From an uncultured Lachnospiraceae bacterium (lineage in GTDB: Bacteria > Bacillota > Clostridia > Lachnospirales > Lachnospiraceae), in contig CAJLUP010000009.1 in assembly GCA_905209865.1 (NCBI GenBank), forward strand, positions 1 to 29,364: DNA of 29,364 nt, in the 5' to 3' direction. Made by a program: the position numbers and the translations under genes. The notes beneath the pieces were generated by a model. The model searched no databases and was not told the DNA's origin. It saw only the letters and a list, made by a program, of their open reading frames with translations. Positions 1 to 7,281 of the stretch are shown piece by piece. Each line of letters starts with the position of its first letter. The stretch's first letter is position 1.

Positions 1-337
1 GGAAGCGCTGGCTGTGCCGCTTGTTAAAATATTCGTAAGTTACGATGAAGAGCTGCTTTCAATGACGGTTCGCGGCTTCTGTCTGTTCTCTCTTTCGTTT
101 CTGATTATGGGGATAAATATATGGGGATCTTCCTTTTTTACGGCATTGAATAACGGATTTGTGTCGGCGGTTATTTCTTTTTTGCGGACATTTTTGTTTC
201 AGGTTGCGGCGGTATGTATTCTTCCTCTTTTGATCGGTATCGACGGGGTGTGGACGTCTGTTTTGGCTGCGGAAGTGATGGCTTTGGCGGTGACGGCGGC
301 ATTTTTGATAAAAGAGAAGAAAAAGTACCGCTACTGA
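1..337 (+). CDS. MATE-family efflux transporter, C-terminal fragment
   Basis: The reading frame is open from the left edge (first full codon at base 2) and stops with TGA at 335-337, so only about 111 C-terminal residues are present. The visible part holds about three hydrophobic segments and ends in a basic tail (KEKKKYRY), as MATE/polysaccharide-exporter-fold proteins do. The stretch FLIMGINIWGSSFFTALNN is typical of the second half of MATE proteins. The substrate, probably a cationic drug or metabolite exchanged for Na+ or H+, cannot be judged. A GTG at 14 could be read as a start, but upstream codons continue the same fold, so it is an internal codon. No terminator is obvious directly downstream. 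Confidence 0.75.
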   Translation, partial: EALAVPLVKIFVSYDEELLSMTVRGFCLFSLSFLIMGINIWGSSFFTALNNGFVSAVISFLRTFLFQVAAVCILPLLIGIDGVWTSVLAAEVMALAVTAAFLIKEKKKYRY

Positions 338-452
338 AAGTATGACAATGATTTAACAAACACAATATATAGTAAATATATCGGTACATATGGGTAAGAT
401 TGTACTAAATCAAGAACAAAGGCGTTTTTGAGAAGGATTATCGTTATAGAGG

Positions 453-481
453 TTGTTTTTTCCAGCAGGTGATGGTATACT
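453..481 (+). promoter_or_regulatory. Promoter of pflB (extended -10)
   Basis: TTGTTT (453-458) and TATACT (476-481) are separated by 17 bases, and a TG dinucleotide with one intervening base precedes the -10 hexamer. Transcription would start near 488, giving a pflB leader of about 130 nt. Confidence 0.6.
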
Positions 482-490
482 AGCGCATGT

Positions 491-572
491 GGCAATGAGG
501 TACAAAGTACGACACAATTTTGATGAGTTATCGCTCATTGCATAATCCGAGAGTACAGTGACTGTACTCCGG
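491..572 (+). promoter_or_regulatory. Structured 5' leader of pflB with competing stems
   Basis: Three pairings can be drawn. GCAATGAG (492-499) is a perfect 8-bp inverted repeat with CTCATTGC (534-541). ATGAG (523-527) can instead pair with the same CTCAT (534-538), so the two are mutually exclusive. Further down, GAGTACAG (551-558) and CTGTACTC (562-569) form an 8-bp hairpin with a 3-nt loop, extendable by CCG/CGG (547-549/570-572) across one bulged A. No T-tract follows, so it is not an ordinary terminator. It could be an RNA stability element, a protein operator or a regulatory leader. Confidence 0.4.
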
Positions 573-616
573 CGTGACAAGTATAATTATAAGATTTCAG
601 AGGAGGCTTTCAAATT

Positions 617-2869
617 ATGGCACAATTTGATCAGTGGGCAGGATTTGCCGGAAGAAACTGGAAAAATTCTGTAGATGTACGTGATTTCATTCAGGAAAAC
701 TACACACCGTACGACGGAGACGAATCTTTCCTGGAAGGACCTACAGAGGCAACAGATAAACTGTGGGGAAGACTTCAGGAGCTTCAGAAAGAGGAACGTG
801 CAAAAGGCGGCGTTCTTGATATGGAGACAGAGGTTGTTTCAGGACTTACAGCATATGGCCCGGGATATATTGACGAGAGCATGAAAGATCTGGAGAAAGT
901 TGTCGGACTTCAGACAGACAAACCGCTTAAGAGAGCATTCATGCCTTACGGTGGTATCAACATGGCAGTAAAGGCTTGTACAACTTATGGTTATGAGCCG
1001 AATGAAAGATTGAAAGAGATCTTTACGAAATATCATAAAACACATAACCAGGGAGTATTCGACATCTACACACCGGAGATGAAGAAAGCCCGTCACAACA
1101 AGATCATCACAGGACTTCCGGATACATACGGACGCGGACGTATCGTAGGTGACTACCGTCGTGTCGCTCTGTACGGTATTGATTTCCTCATCGAGAAAAA
1201 ACAGTACGATTTCGAGCGTTATGCAAGACACGGCATGAAAGGAACAGACTTCCGTCTTCGTGAAGAGATCGCAGAGCAGATCCGTGCGCTTAACGAGATG
1301 AAAGAGATGGCTGCTGTATACGGATACGACATTTCTAAACCGGCGAAAGACGCAAGAGAAGCTGTACAGTGGTTATACTTCGGATACCTTGCAGCGATCA
1401 AGACACAGAACGGAGCTGCAATGAGTGTTGGACGTATCTCTACATTCCTTGATATTTATATTGAAAGAGATATGAAGAACGGCGTTCTGACAGAGAGCGA
1501 AGCACAGGAATTGATCGACCACATGGTTATGAAATTCCGTATGGTTAAATTCGCGAGAATTCCGTCATACAACGAGCTGTTCTCAGGAGACCCGGTATGG
1601 GCAACACTTGAGATGGGCGGACTTGGACAGGACGGACGTTCTATGGTAACGAAGAACGACTTCCGTTTCCTTCATACACTTGAGAACATGGGACCGTCTC
1701 CGGAACCGAACCTGACAGTTCTTTACTCAGAAAGACTTCCGGAAAACTTCAAGAAATATACATCTTTGATCTCTGTAAAGACAAGTTCTGTACAGTATGA
1801 GAACGATGATGTTATGCGTCCGGTATGGGGCGATGATTACAGCATCTGCTGCTGTGTATCTGCAACACAGACAGGAAAAGAGATTCAGTTCTTCGGAGCT
1901 AGAGCAAACCTTGCAAAATGTCTCCTTTACGCAATCAACGGCGGTGTTGATGAGAAGACAAAAGTACAGGTAGCTCCGGCTTACAGACCGATCACAGCTG
2001 AGTATCTTGATTACGATGAAGTAATGGAGAAATATGACGAGATGATGGAGTGGCTGTCCAAACTGTATGTTGATACATTGAACATGATCCACTACATGCA
2101 TGATAAATATTACTATGAAGCAGCAGAGATGGCTCTGATCGATACAGATGTAAGACGTACATTCGCAACAGGTATCGCAGGATTCTCACATGTAGTAGAC
2201 TCTTTGAGTGCGATCAAATACGCAAAAGTTAAAGTAATCCGTGACGAAGACGGACTTGCAACAGACTTTGAGATCGAGGGAGACTTCCCGAGATACGGTA
2301 ACGATGATGACCGTGCAGACGAGATCGCAATCTGGCTGCTCAAGACATTTATGCACAAACTGAGCAAATGCCATACATACAGAGATTCTGAGCCGACAAC
2401 ATCTATCCTGACAATTACATCAAACGTAGTTTACGGAAAAGCAACAGGAACTCTTCCGGATGGAAGAAAAGCAGGAGAGCCGCTGTCACCGGGAGCAAAC
2501 CCGTCTTACGGCGCAGAGAAGAACGGTCTTCTTGCTTCCCTGAACTCTGTAGCAAAACTTCCGTACGAGCTGGCTCTTGACGGAATCTCCAATACACAGA
2601 CGATCAGCCCGAGCGCACTCGGACATGATGATGACGAGCGTAAAGTAAACCTTGCCCGCGTAATGGACGGATACTTCCACCAGGGAGCACACCACCTGAA
2701 CGTAAACGTGTTCGGTACAGATAAACTGATCGACGCTATGGAGCACCCGGAGAAACCGGAATATGCAAACTTTACAATCCGTGTATCAGGATATGCTGTT
2801 AAGTTCATCGACCTGACAAGAGAGCAGCAGTTAGACGTAATCGCAAGAACTTGCCACGAGTCTATGTAA
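617..2869 (+). CDS. pflB: Formate C-acetyltransferase (pyruvate formate-lyase)
   Basis: Glycyl-radical enzyme that converts pyruvate and CoA to acetyl-CoA and formate under anaerobic conditions in the cytosol. The 750-residue length matches the family. The active-site cysteines lie in DDYSICCCVS, with C412-C413 the likely catalytic pair; a third Cys (C411) precedes them. The FFGARANLAK block follows. The C-terminal radical loop is RVSGYAVKF, with the radical glycine at about G725. The ATG at 617 has AGGAGG at 601-606. Codon use is noticeably more biased than in neighbours (for example ACA for Thr, frequent CTT/CTG for Leu), consistent with high expression. Its activating enzyme is encoded just downstream. 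Confidence 0.97.
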   Translation: MAQFDQWAGFAGRNWKNSVDVRDFIQENYTPYDGDESFLEGPTEATDKLWGRLQELQKEERAKGGVLDMETEVVSGLTAYGPGYIDESMKDLEKVVGLQTDKPLKRAFMPYGGINMAVKACTTYGYEPNERLKEIFTKYHKTHNQGVFDIYTPEMKKARHNKIITGLPDTYGRGRIVGDYRRVALYGIDFLIEKKQYDFERYARHGMKGTDFRLREEIAEQIRALNEMKEMAAVYGYDISKPAKDAREAVQWLYFGYLAAIKTQNGAAMSVGRISTFLDIYIERDMKNGVLTESEAQELIDHMVMKFRMVKFARIPSYNELFSGDPVWATLEMGGLGQDGRSMVTKNDFRFLHTLENMGPSPEPNLTVLYSERLPENFKKYTSLISVKTSSVQYENDDVMRPVWGDDYSICCCVSATQTGKEIQFFGARANLAKCLLYAINGGVDEKTKVQVAPAYRPITAEYLDYDEVMEKYDEMMEWLSKLYVDTLNMIHYMHDKYYYEAAEMALIDTDVRRTFATGIAGFSHVVDSLSAIKYAKVKVIRDEDGLATDFEIEGDFPRYGNDDDRADEIAIWLLKTFMHKLSKCHTYRDSEPTTSILTITSNVVYGKATGTLPDGRKAGEPLSPGANPSYGAEKNGLLASLNSVAKLPYELALDGISNTQTISPSALGHDDDERKVNLARVMDGYFHQGAHHLNVNVFGTDKLIDAMEHPEKPEYANFTIRVSGYAVKFIDLTREQQLDVIARTCHESM

Positions 2870-2887
2870 TAAATAGTAGTCCGCAGA

Positions 2888-2903
2888 TTTCTTTCGAAAG
2901 AAA
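2888..2903. repeat. Perfect 16-bp palindrome after pflB
   Basis: TTTCTTTC followed directly by its reverse complement GAAAGAAA, 18 bases after the pflB stop codon. There is no loop, so as RNA the stem would be short; it could be a dimeric protein site or a 3'-end processing element. Function unknown. Confidence 0.4.
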
Positions 2904-2928
2904 AATGTGACTATGAGATGAGAAAAGT

Positions 2929-2978
2929 CCGGTTCTTTTGCTTGAGATATCATCTTTGGCAGAAGAACCGGTTTCTTT
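2929..2978 (+). terminator. Terminator-like hairpin between pflB and pflA
   Basis: CCGGTTCTT (2929-2937) pairs perfectly with AAGAACCGG (2963-2971) across a 25-nt loop, and TTTCTTT follows (2972-2978). The long loop and interrupted T-tract suggest partial termination. That would let pflB be made in excess over pflA, whose product is needed only catalytically. Confidence 0.55.
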
Positions 2979-3013
2979 ATAAATCTTTATAAAAATGAAA
3001 AGGAGACGCCGGA

Positions 3014-3763
3014 ATGGAACAGACAAATGAATTAAAAGGATATGTTCATTCACTTGAGAGTTTTGGATCCGTAGACGGACCAGGAGTGCGTTATGTTATC
3101 TTCCTGACAGGGTGTGCTATGCGCTGTCAGTTCTGTCACAACCCGGATACATGGAATCTTAAGGCAGGAACGTTGTATACGGCGGACGAGCTTCTGAAAA
3201 CTGCCTTGCGTTACCGCACTTACTGGGGTGATAAGGGTGGAATTACAGTGAGCGGAGGAGAACCTCTCCTTCAGATTGATTTTCTGACAGAGTTGTTCCG
3301 CAAAGCGAAAGAAGCCGGAGTTCATACAACACTTGATACAAGCGGAAATCCGTTTACAAGAGAAGAACCGTTTTTCGGAAAAATTCAGGAACTGATGAAA
3401 TATACTGATCTTGTAATGCTTGATATTAAACAGATTGATGATGAGAAGCACAAGATATTGACAGGATGTACGAATGAAAATATTCTTGATTTTGCAAAAT
3501 ATTTAGATGAGATCAAGAAACCTGTCTGGATTCGTCATGTCCTTGTTCCGGAGCGAAGCGACGAAGATGGATCTCTTGAAAAGCTTCATGAATTTATCGA
3601 AAGTCTTGGAAATGTGGAGAAGGTAGAAGTTCTCCCGTATCATACGCTCGGAGCATATAAATGGAAAGAACTCGGATATGACTATCCATTGGAAGGCATT
3701 GACCCGCCTGCGAAAGAGCGGATTGCGAATGCAAATAAAATACTGCATACAGAAGAGTATTAG
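3014..3763 (+). CDS. pflA: Pyruvate formate-lyase activating enzyme (radical SAM)
   Basis: Radical SAM protein that abstracts hydrogen from the PflB radical glycine, using S-adenosylmethionine and a [4Fe-4S] cluster. The cluster motif is C34-x3-C38-x2-C41 in GCAMRCQFCHNPDTW, which is the PflA form of the motif, with no extra ferredoxin insert. SGGEPLLQ begins at residue 80 (SAM-binding Gly-rich loop). Length of 249 residues fits PflA. AAGGAG at 3000-3005 precedes the ATG. It follows pflB by 144 bases, which hold a palindrome and a terminator-like hairpin, so it is probably expressed by readthrough. Confidence 0.95.
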   Translation: MEQTNELKGYVHSLESFGSVDGPGVRYVIFLTGCAMRCQFCHNPDTWNLKAGTLYTADELLKTALRYRTYWGDKGGITVSGGEPLLQIDFLTELFRKAKEAGVHTTLDTSGNPFTREEPFFGKIQELMKYTDLVMLDIKQIDDEKHKILTGCTNENILDFAKYLDEIKKPVWIRHVLVPERSDEDGSLEKLHEFIESLGNVEKVEVLPYHTLGAYKWKELGYDYPLEGIDPPAKERIANANKILHTEEY

Positions 3764-3847
3764 TAACAGTTAGATGTATGCAGAACTTGTAAACTTGTGA
3801 AAACACTCTCTTATGATTGTGTGCCGTAAAGAGAAGCGAAAAGAGAG

Positions 3848-3895
3848 AAAAGCATCGAAATATAAGGAGAAATCCTTCTGTTTCGATGCTTTTTC
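3848..3895. terminator. Bidirectional terminator between pflA and the MATE gene
   Basis: AAAAGCATCGAAA (3848-3860) pairs perfectly with TTTCGATGCTTTT (3881-3893). A second stem AAGGA/TCCTT (3864-3868/3873-3877) closes on a GAAA tetraloop. A-tract on one side and T-tract on the other serve both convergent genes. Confidence 0.85.
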
Positions 3896-3905
3896 ACTTT
3901 TTATG

Positions 3906-5234
3906 TCATCGTCTGTCAGACGTTTTCCGAAACAGAAACGGAAGGGATAAAAGACATACGACTGCTTCGGTTACAGGCAGACAAAGCCAGATTCCTGTCA
4001 ATCCTAAGAGGGCGGATAAGATCCATGCGGCTGGGATAATCAGTGCAAAACCTCTTAAAACAGAAATAAGGAAAGCTTCTTTTGGTTTGTCGCAGGAACT
4101 TAAAAAAGCGGATGAAATAATGTTGATCCCTGAGAAGAAAAGGCTGATAAAGTAGATTCTCATTCCGGTGGAAGCAATCGCCGTCAATACAGGATCGTGG
4201 TCTTTGTTAAATGCATCTGCGATCGGTACGGAAAAAAAGCTGATCGTCAGATAGGAGATCAAGGCAAGCAAAAGGCTTGTGATCAGAGCATATTTCCGTA
4301 CACTGTTTCGGTTCTTTTTCCCGTCTGTACCGGAGTTACGGCTGACAATAGGCTGAATTCCCTGTGCGATTCCTGTGAAGACAGAAGTCAGTACAAGGGC
4401 AATATTCGCAAGAATCCCATAAGCTGCGATTCCGGTGTTTCCGTTTAATTTCAGGATCAGATAATTAAATACGATGATGACAATACCAGAGGAAAGTTCC
4501 AGTACAAGGGAAGACACTCCGAGAGAGCAGATGTCTGCAGCCTGTTTGAAGGAGAGCCTGATCTTTGTGAGGTGGAACTGGTTGTTTTTCTTTATAAAAT
4601 GGGTGGACATAATAAGCATACTGATGACCGGAGCAGTTGCTGTCGCAATGGCTGCCCCTGCCATTCCCATGTCAAGCGGATAGATGAAAATATAGTCGAG
4701 GACGATATTTGCAAGGCTTCCGACAAGCATTCCGGTCATGGAAATACGGGGAGCTCCATCGTTTCTTACGAAACAAAGGAGCAGATTGTTTCCGAGAAAC
4801 AGCGGGGCGAAAAGAAGCAGGATGCGAATATAATCCGAGGCATAGCCGATCGTTTCAGAGTCTGCACCTAAAGCGGAGGAGATCATTTCTGCTCCGAATG
4901 CTCCTGATAAAGAGAAGAAAAGAGCGGCAATTCCTGCCAAAAGCAGTGCGTGTGTAAACACTGTGCGGTGCGTCCTGCTGTCAGGATGTGTAAAAGAGAG
5001 GGAGTATCGGGCGGCTCCGCCCATGCCGATCATCAGTCCGGTTCCGTTCATCAGACTGTATGCCGGAAGCGTCAGGTTGAGCGCTGCAAGCGCGTCAGAA
5101 CCGATTCCGCGGGCGATGAAAAAAGTGTCTGCTAAAATATAGCAGGAAAATCCGATCATGCCGAGAACATTTGCAGATACATATTTTAAAAATGTCGGGA
5201 AAATAGACTTTTGAGTTTGTGCTGTATCAATCAT
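3906..5234 (-). CDS. MATE-family multidrug/metabolite efflux transporter
   Basis: Integral membrane antiporter of the MATE fold, about 442 residues with roughly twelve hydrophobic segments. Recognisable features are the N-terminal ADTFFIARGIGSDALAALN block and its second-half counterpart with GIAQGIQPIVSRN. The frame stays open upstream to 5339, but the ATG at 5234 (MIDTAQTQ) is preferred: AAAGGA lies six bases upstream, and the extra residues are unlike the family. It is transcribed towards pflA and shares its terminator. The substrate is unknown. The left edge of the window carries another member of the same superfamily, but the two are separated by the pfl genes and show no operon link. 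Confidence 0.88.
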   Translation of the reverse strand: MIDTAQTQKSIFPTFLKYVSANVLGMIGFSCYILADTFFIARGIGSDALAALNLTLPAYSLMNGTGLMIGMGGAARYSLSFTHPDSRTHRTVFTHALLLAGIAALFFSLSGAFGAEMISSALGADSETIGYASDYIRILLLFAPLFLGNNLLLCFVRNDGAPRISMTGMLVGSLANIVLDYIFIYPLDMGMAGAAIATATAPVISMLIMSTHFIKKNNQFHLTKIRLSFKQAADICSLGVSSLVLELSSGIVIIVFNYLILKLNGNTGIAAYGILANIALVLTSVFTGIAQGIQPIVSRNSGTDGKKNRNSVRKYALITSLLLALISYLTISFFSVPIADAFNKDHDPVLTAIASTGMRIYFISLFFSGINIISSAFLSSCDKPKEAFLISVLRGFALIIPAAWILSALLGLTGIWLCLPVTEAVVCLLSLPFLFRKTSDRR

Positions 5235-5314
5235 AAAAATTCCTTTCGTAAAAAAGGCATCTGACCGCTGCATCTTTCTGAATCTGAAAGAAAGGGTGCA
5301 AAGCCAAATGCATT

Positions 5315-5366
5315 GATAGCCGGATCGATCGTTTGTCAAACAAATCTGATCGTTCGCGACGCTATC
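5315..5366. promoter_or_regulatory. Interrupted inverted repeat upstream of the minus-strand MATE gene
   Basis: GATAGC (5315-5320) and GCTATC (5361-5366) flank nested repeats: CGATC/GATCG (5326-5330/5348-5352) and the palindrome GTTTGTCAAAC (5331-5341). On the minus strand the centre reads TTGACA, a good -35 for the MATE gene, but the -10 candidates are weak (TATCAA after 15 bases). Likely an operator or promoter region; the binding factor is unknown. Confidence 0.3.
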
Positions 5367-5513
5367 GTAACATAGAACAGATGGAAAATCAAATCTTTTT
5401 TAATTTCCTGATCAGGTGTATGATATAAGAGATCGGCGTAAATGAAACCGGCGCCGGAAAACAGACAGAAGGAAAATAACGGAACTACAGAAATAACGGA
5501 AAGGGGTTTCTAT

Positions 5514-6689
5514 ATGAATAAGAAGGAAATACTGGAGATAAGGAAGCAGTTTACTCCGGCAAATTGTGCGATCACGCGCATATGCGGATGCTATGTAGAT
5601 CATGAAAAAGAAAAAAAGATGGAGTCAAAAGAAGCATTCTTGTCATTGCCGGAAGAGGAGGCGTTTAAATATTTTGATATTTTCAAAAAGACGCTTTCGG
5701 GTACGGTTGGAAAAAATATGCTGAATATGGAATTTCCGATTGATGCGGAGATGCCGGGAGGGACGCAGGAATTTCTTTTGAAATTGCGGAACAGCAAACT
5801 TCAGGATGATATGCTTTTGGAAGAATTCTATGATAAAGTGATCTCGGCATATGATTATGGGGAAAATTATTACATTATACTTATCCATGCAATGTATGAC
5901 ATTCCGGGGAAATCTACGGATGGTATGGAGATGTTCGACGCGTCCGACGAAGTATACGAGTATCTGCTTATGAGTATCTGTCCGGTCTCTTTGTCGAAAG
6001 CGGGATTGAGTTATAATGCGGAGAGCAACTGTATCCAGGATCGCATCAGAGACTGGATCGTGGATATGCCTGATAAAGGATTTTTGTTTCCGGCTTTTAA
6101 TGACCGTAGTACAGATTTACATAGCGTACTATATTATACGAAGAAGTCGGAAGATCTGCAGCCGGAAATGATCGATCAGCTTCTCGGAACAAAGATGCCG
6201 ATGTCTGCTGATACGCAGAAAGAGTCGTTTAAAATGCTTATCGAAGATACGCTGGGAGAGGACGGCGATTACGAGACAGTCAGAAATATTCATGAAACGC
6301 TGAATCAACTGATTGAGGAACATAAAGAAGAGCCGGAACCGCTGGCGCTTGATCTGACAGATATGAAAAAAGTGTTTGAGCAAAGCGGTGTGGAGGCGGA
6401 AAAAATGGAAAGCTTTGACCGCAACTTTGTGGAAAACGCAGGAGAAAAAGCATCTCTTTTGGCAACGAATATTGCGGAAACGAGAAAGTTTCAGATCGAA
6501 ACGCCGGATATTATTATTAAGGTGAATCCAGAGAGAGCAGATCTCGTTGAGACAAGGATCATCGACGGACGTCGGTGTCTTGTCATTCCGGTGGATGATC
6601 ATATTGAAGTGAATGGCATCGATGTACAGACGATCAAAAGCAAAGATCAGGAGAAAGAACGGGAAACGGATCAGGAGATATATAGTTAG
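5514..6689 (+). CDS. DUF4317 family protein, function unknown
   Basis: A soluble, acidic protein of 391 residues that I recognise as the DUF4317 family, which I associate mainly with Lachnospiraceae and related gut Firmicutes; no function is known to me. It has no signal peptide or membrane segment. The N terminus MNKKEILEIRKQFTP is followed by a CAITRICGCYVD segment with two close cysteines. The middle has GENYYIILIHAMYD and FLFPAFNDRSTDLHS, and the C terminus has RCLVIPVDDHIEVNGI. The frame is open from an ATG at 5442, but the ATG at 5514 has AAAGGGG eight bases upstream and matches the family start. It is monocistronic, ending in a strong terminator. Confidence 0.8.
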   Translation: MNKKEILEIRKQFTPANCAITRICGCYVDHEKEKKMESKEAFLSLPEEEAFKYFDIFKKTLSGTVGKNMLNMEFPIDAEMPGGTQEFLLKLRNSKLQDDMLLEEFYDKVISAYDYGENYYIILIHAMYDIPGKSTDGMEMFDASDEVYEYLLMSICPVSLSKAGLSYNAESNCIQDRIRDWIVDMPDKGFLFPAFNDRSTDLHSVLYYTKKSEDLQPEMIDQLLGTKMPMSADTQKESFKMLIEDTLGEDGDYETVRNIHETLNQLIEEHKEEPEPLALDLTDMKKVFEQSGVEAEKMESFDRNFVENAGEKASLLATNIAETRKFQIETPDIIIKVNPERADLVETRIIDGRRCLVIPVDDHIEVNGIDVQTIKSKDQEKERETDQEIYS

Positions 6690-6730
6690 TCTGCTAAATA
6701 AAATTAGTGAAAAAATATGAAAAAAATGTG

Positions 6731-6758
6731 AAGTCAACATGTATATGTTGACTTTTTT
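6731..6758. terminator. Terminator after the DUF4317 gene
   Basis: AAGTCAACAT (6731-6740), loop GTAT, ATGTTGACTT (6745-6754): a perfect 10-bp stem followed by more T residues, with an A-tract before it. Confidence 0.9.
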
Positions 6759-6776
6759 GTATTATATTACTAATAT
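6748..6776 (+). promoter_or_regulatory. Promoter of the MarR/ABC exporter operon
   Basis: TTGACT (6748-6753), 17-bp spacer, TAATAT (6771-6776). The -35 hexamer lies inside the 3' arm of the upstream terminator hairpin. Transcription would begin at about 6783, within the palindromic operator. Confidence 0.75.
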
Positions 6777-6781
6777 ATTGT

Positions 6782-6797
6782 TTAGTTATCTAACTAA
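6782..6797. promoter_or_regulatory. Palindromic MarR-type operator
   Basis: TTAGTTA (6782-6788), TC, TAACTAA (6791-6797): a perfect dyad of the kind bound by MarR-family dimers. It sits on the predicted transcription start and 29 bases before the marR start codon, which suits autorepression of the operon. Confidence 0.7.
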
Positions 6798-6825
6798 TAG
6801 ATAAAATGGAAGAGGGAGGCATAAC

Positions 6826-7281
6826 ATGTTTCAGTGTAATATGAATGATGCACCGACAATCGGAATATTGGGAATCGTATCTCATCGGGCAATGATTGCG
6901 GCAAAAGATCTGTACAGTGTATTTGATTTAAACAGAAGTCAGGCAAGTATTTTGCTTACACTTCATCATTGCAAGTCGATGTCGCAAAAAGAGCTGGCAG
7001 AACAGTTGAATATTACCGCTCCGTCGATTACATCATCTATACGGAAAATGGAACAGGCGGGATATATCGTCAGAGAGACAGATCCTGATGATCAAAGAGT
7101 CATGCGGCTGATGCTTACTAAGAAAGGCTGTTCATGCATTCAATCCATCAAAGATGTGACGGATAAAATGGAAGATATCCTGCTCGGAGGAATGAGCGTG
7201 GAAGAGAAGATTTTGTTTCGGAGACTGCTGATGCATGTGGACAATAATCTTGATCAATATGAAAGGAAAGAAAAGGTATGA
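6826..7281 (+). CDS. MarR-family transcriptional regulator
   Basis: A 151-residue winged-helix regulator. The DNA-binding helix-turn-helix is around residues 45-75 (SMSQKELAEQLNITAPSITS) and the wing follows with RETDPDDQRVMRLMLTKKG. The flanking helices would form the dimer interface. The ATG at 6826 has GGGAGG at about 6813-6818. It is the first gene of an operon; its stop codon overlaps the exporter start (ATGA, 7278-7281). Placement suggests that it represses its own promoter and is relieved by a ligand, possibly an exported compound. The effector is unknown. Confidence 0.92.
   Translation: MFQCNMNDAPTIGILGIVSHRAMIAAKDLYSVFDLNRSQASILLTLHHCKSMSQKELAEQLNITAPSITSSIRKMEQAGYIVRETDPDDQRVMRLMLTKKGCSCIQSIKDVTDKMEDILLGGMSVEEKILFRRLLMHVDNNLDQYERKEKV

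Noticed and set aside
345..360. Possible Rex-type operator upstream of pflB (TTTAACAA)
   Set aside because: Only one half-site resembles the Rex consensus; the other half (GACAAT) does not match, and it is about 100 bases upstream of the likely promoter.
3817..4155. Plus-strand open frame of 112 codons after pflA
   Set aside because: It passes through the bidirectional terminator and lies antisense to the MATE gene, with no SD and no family resemblance.
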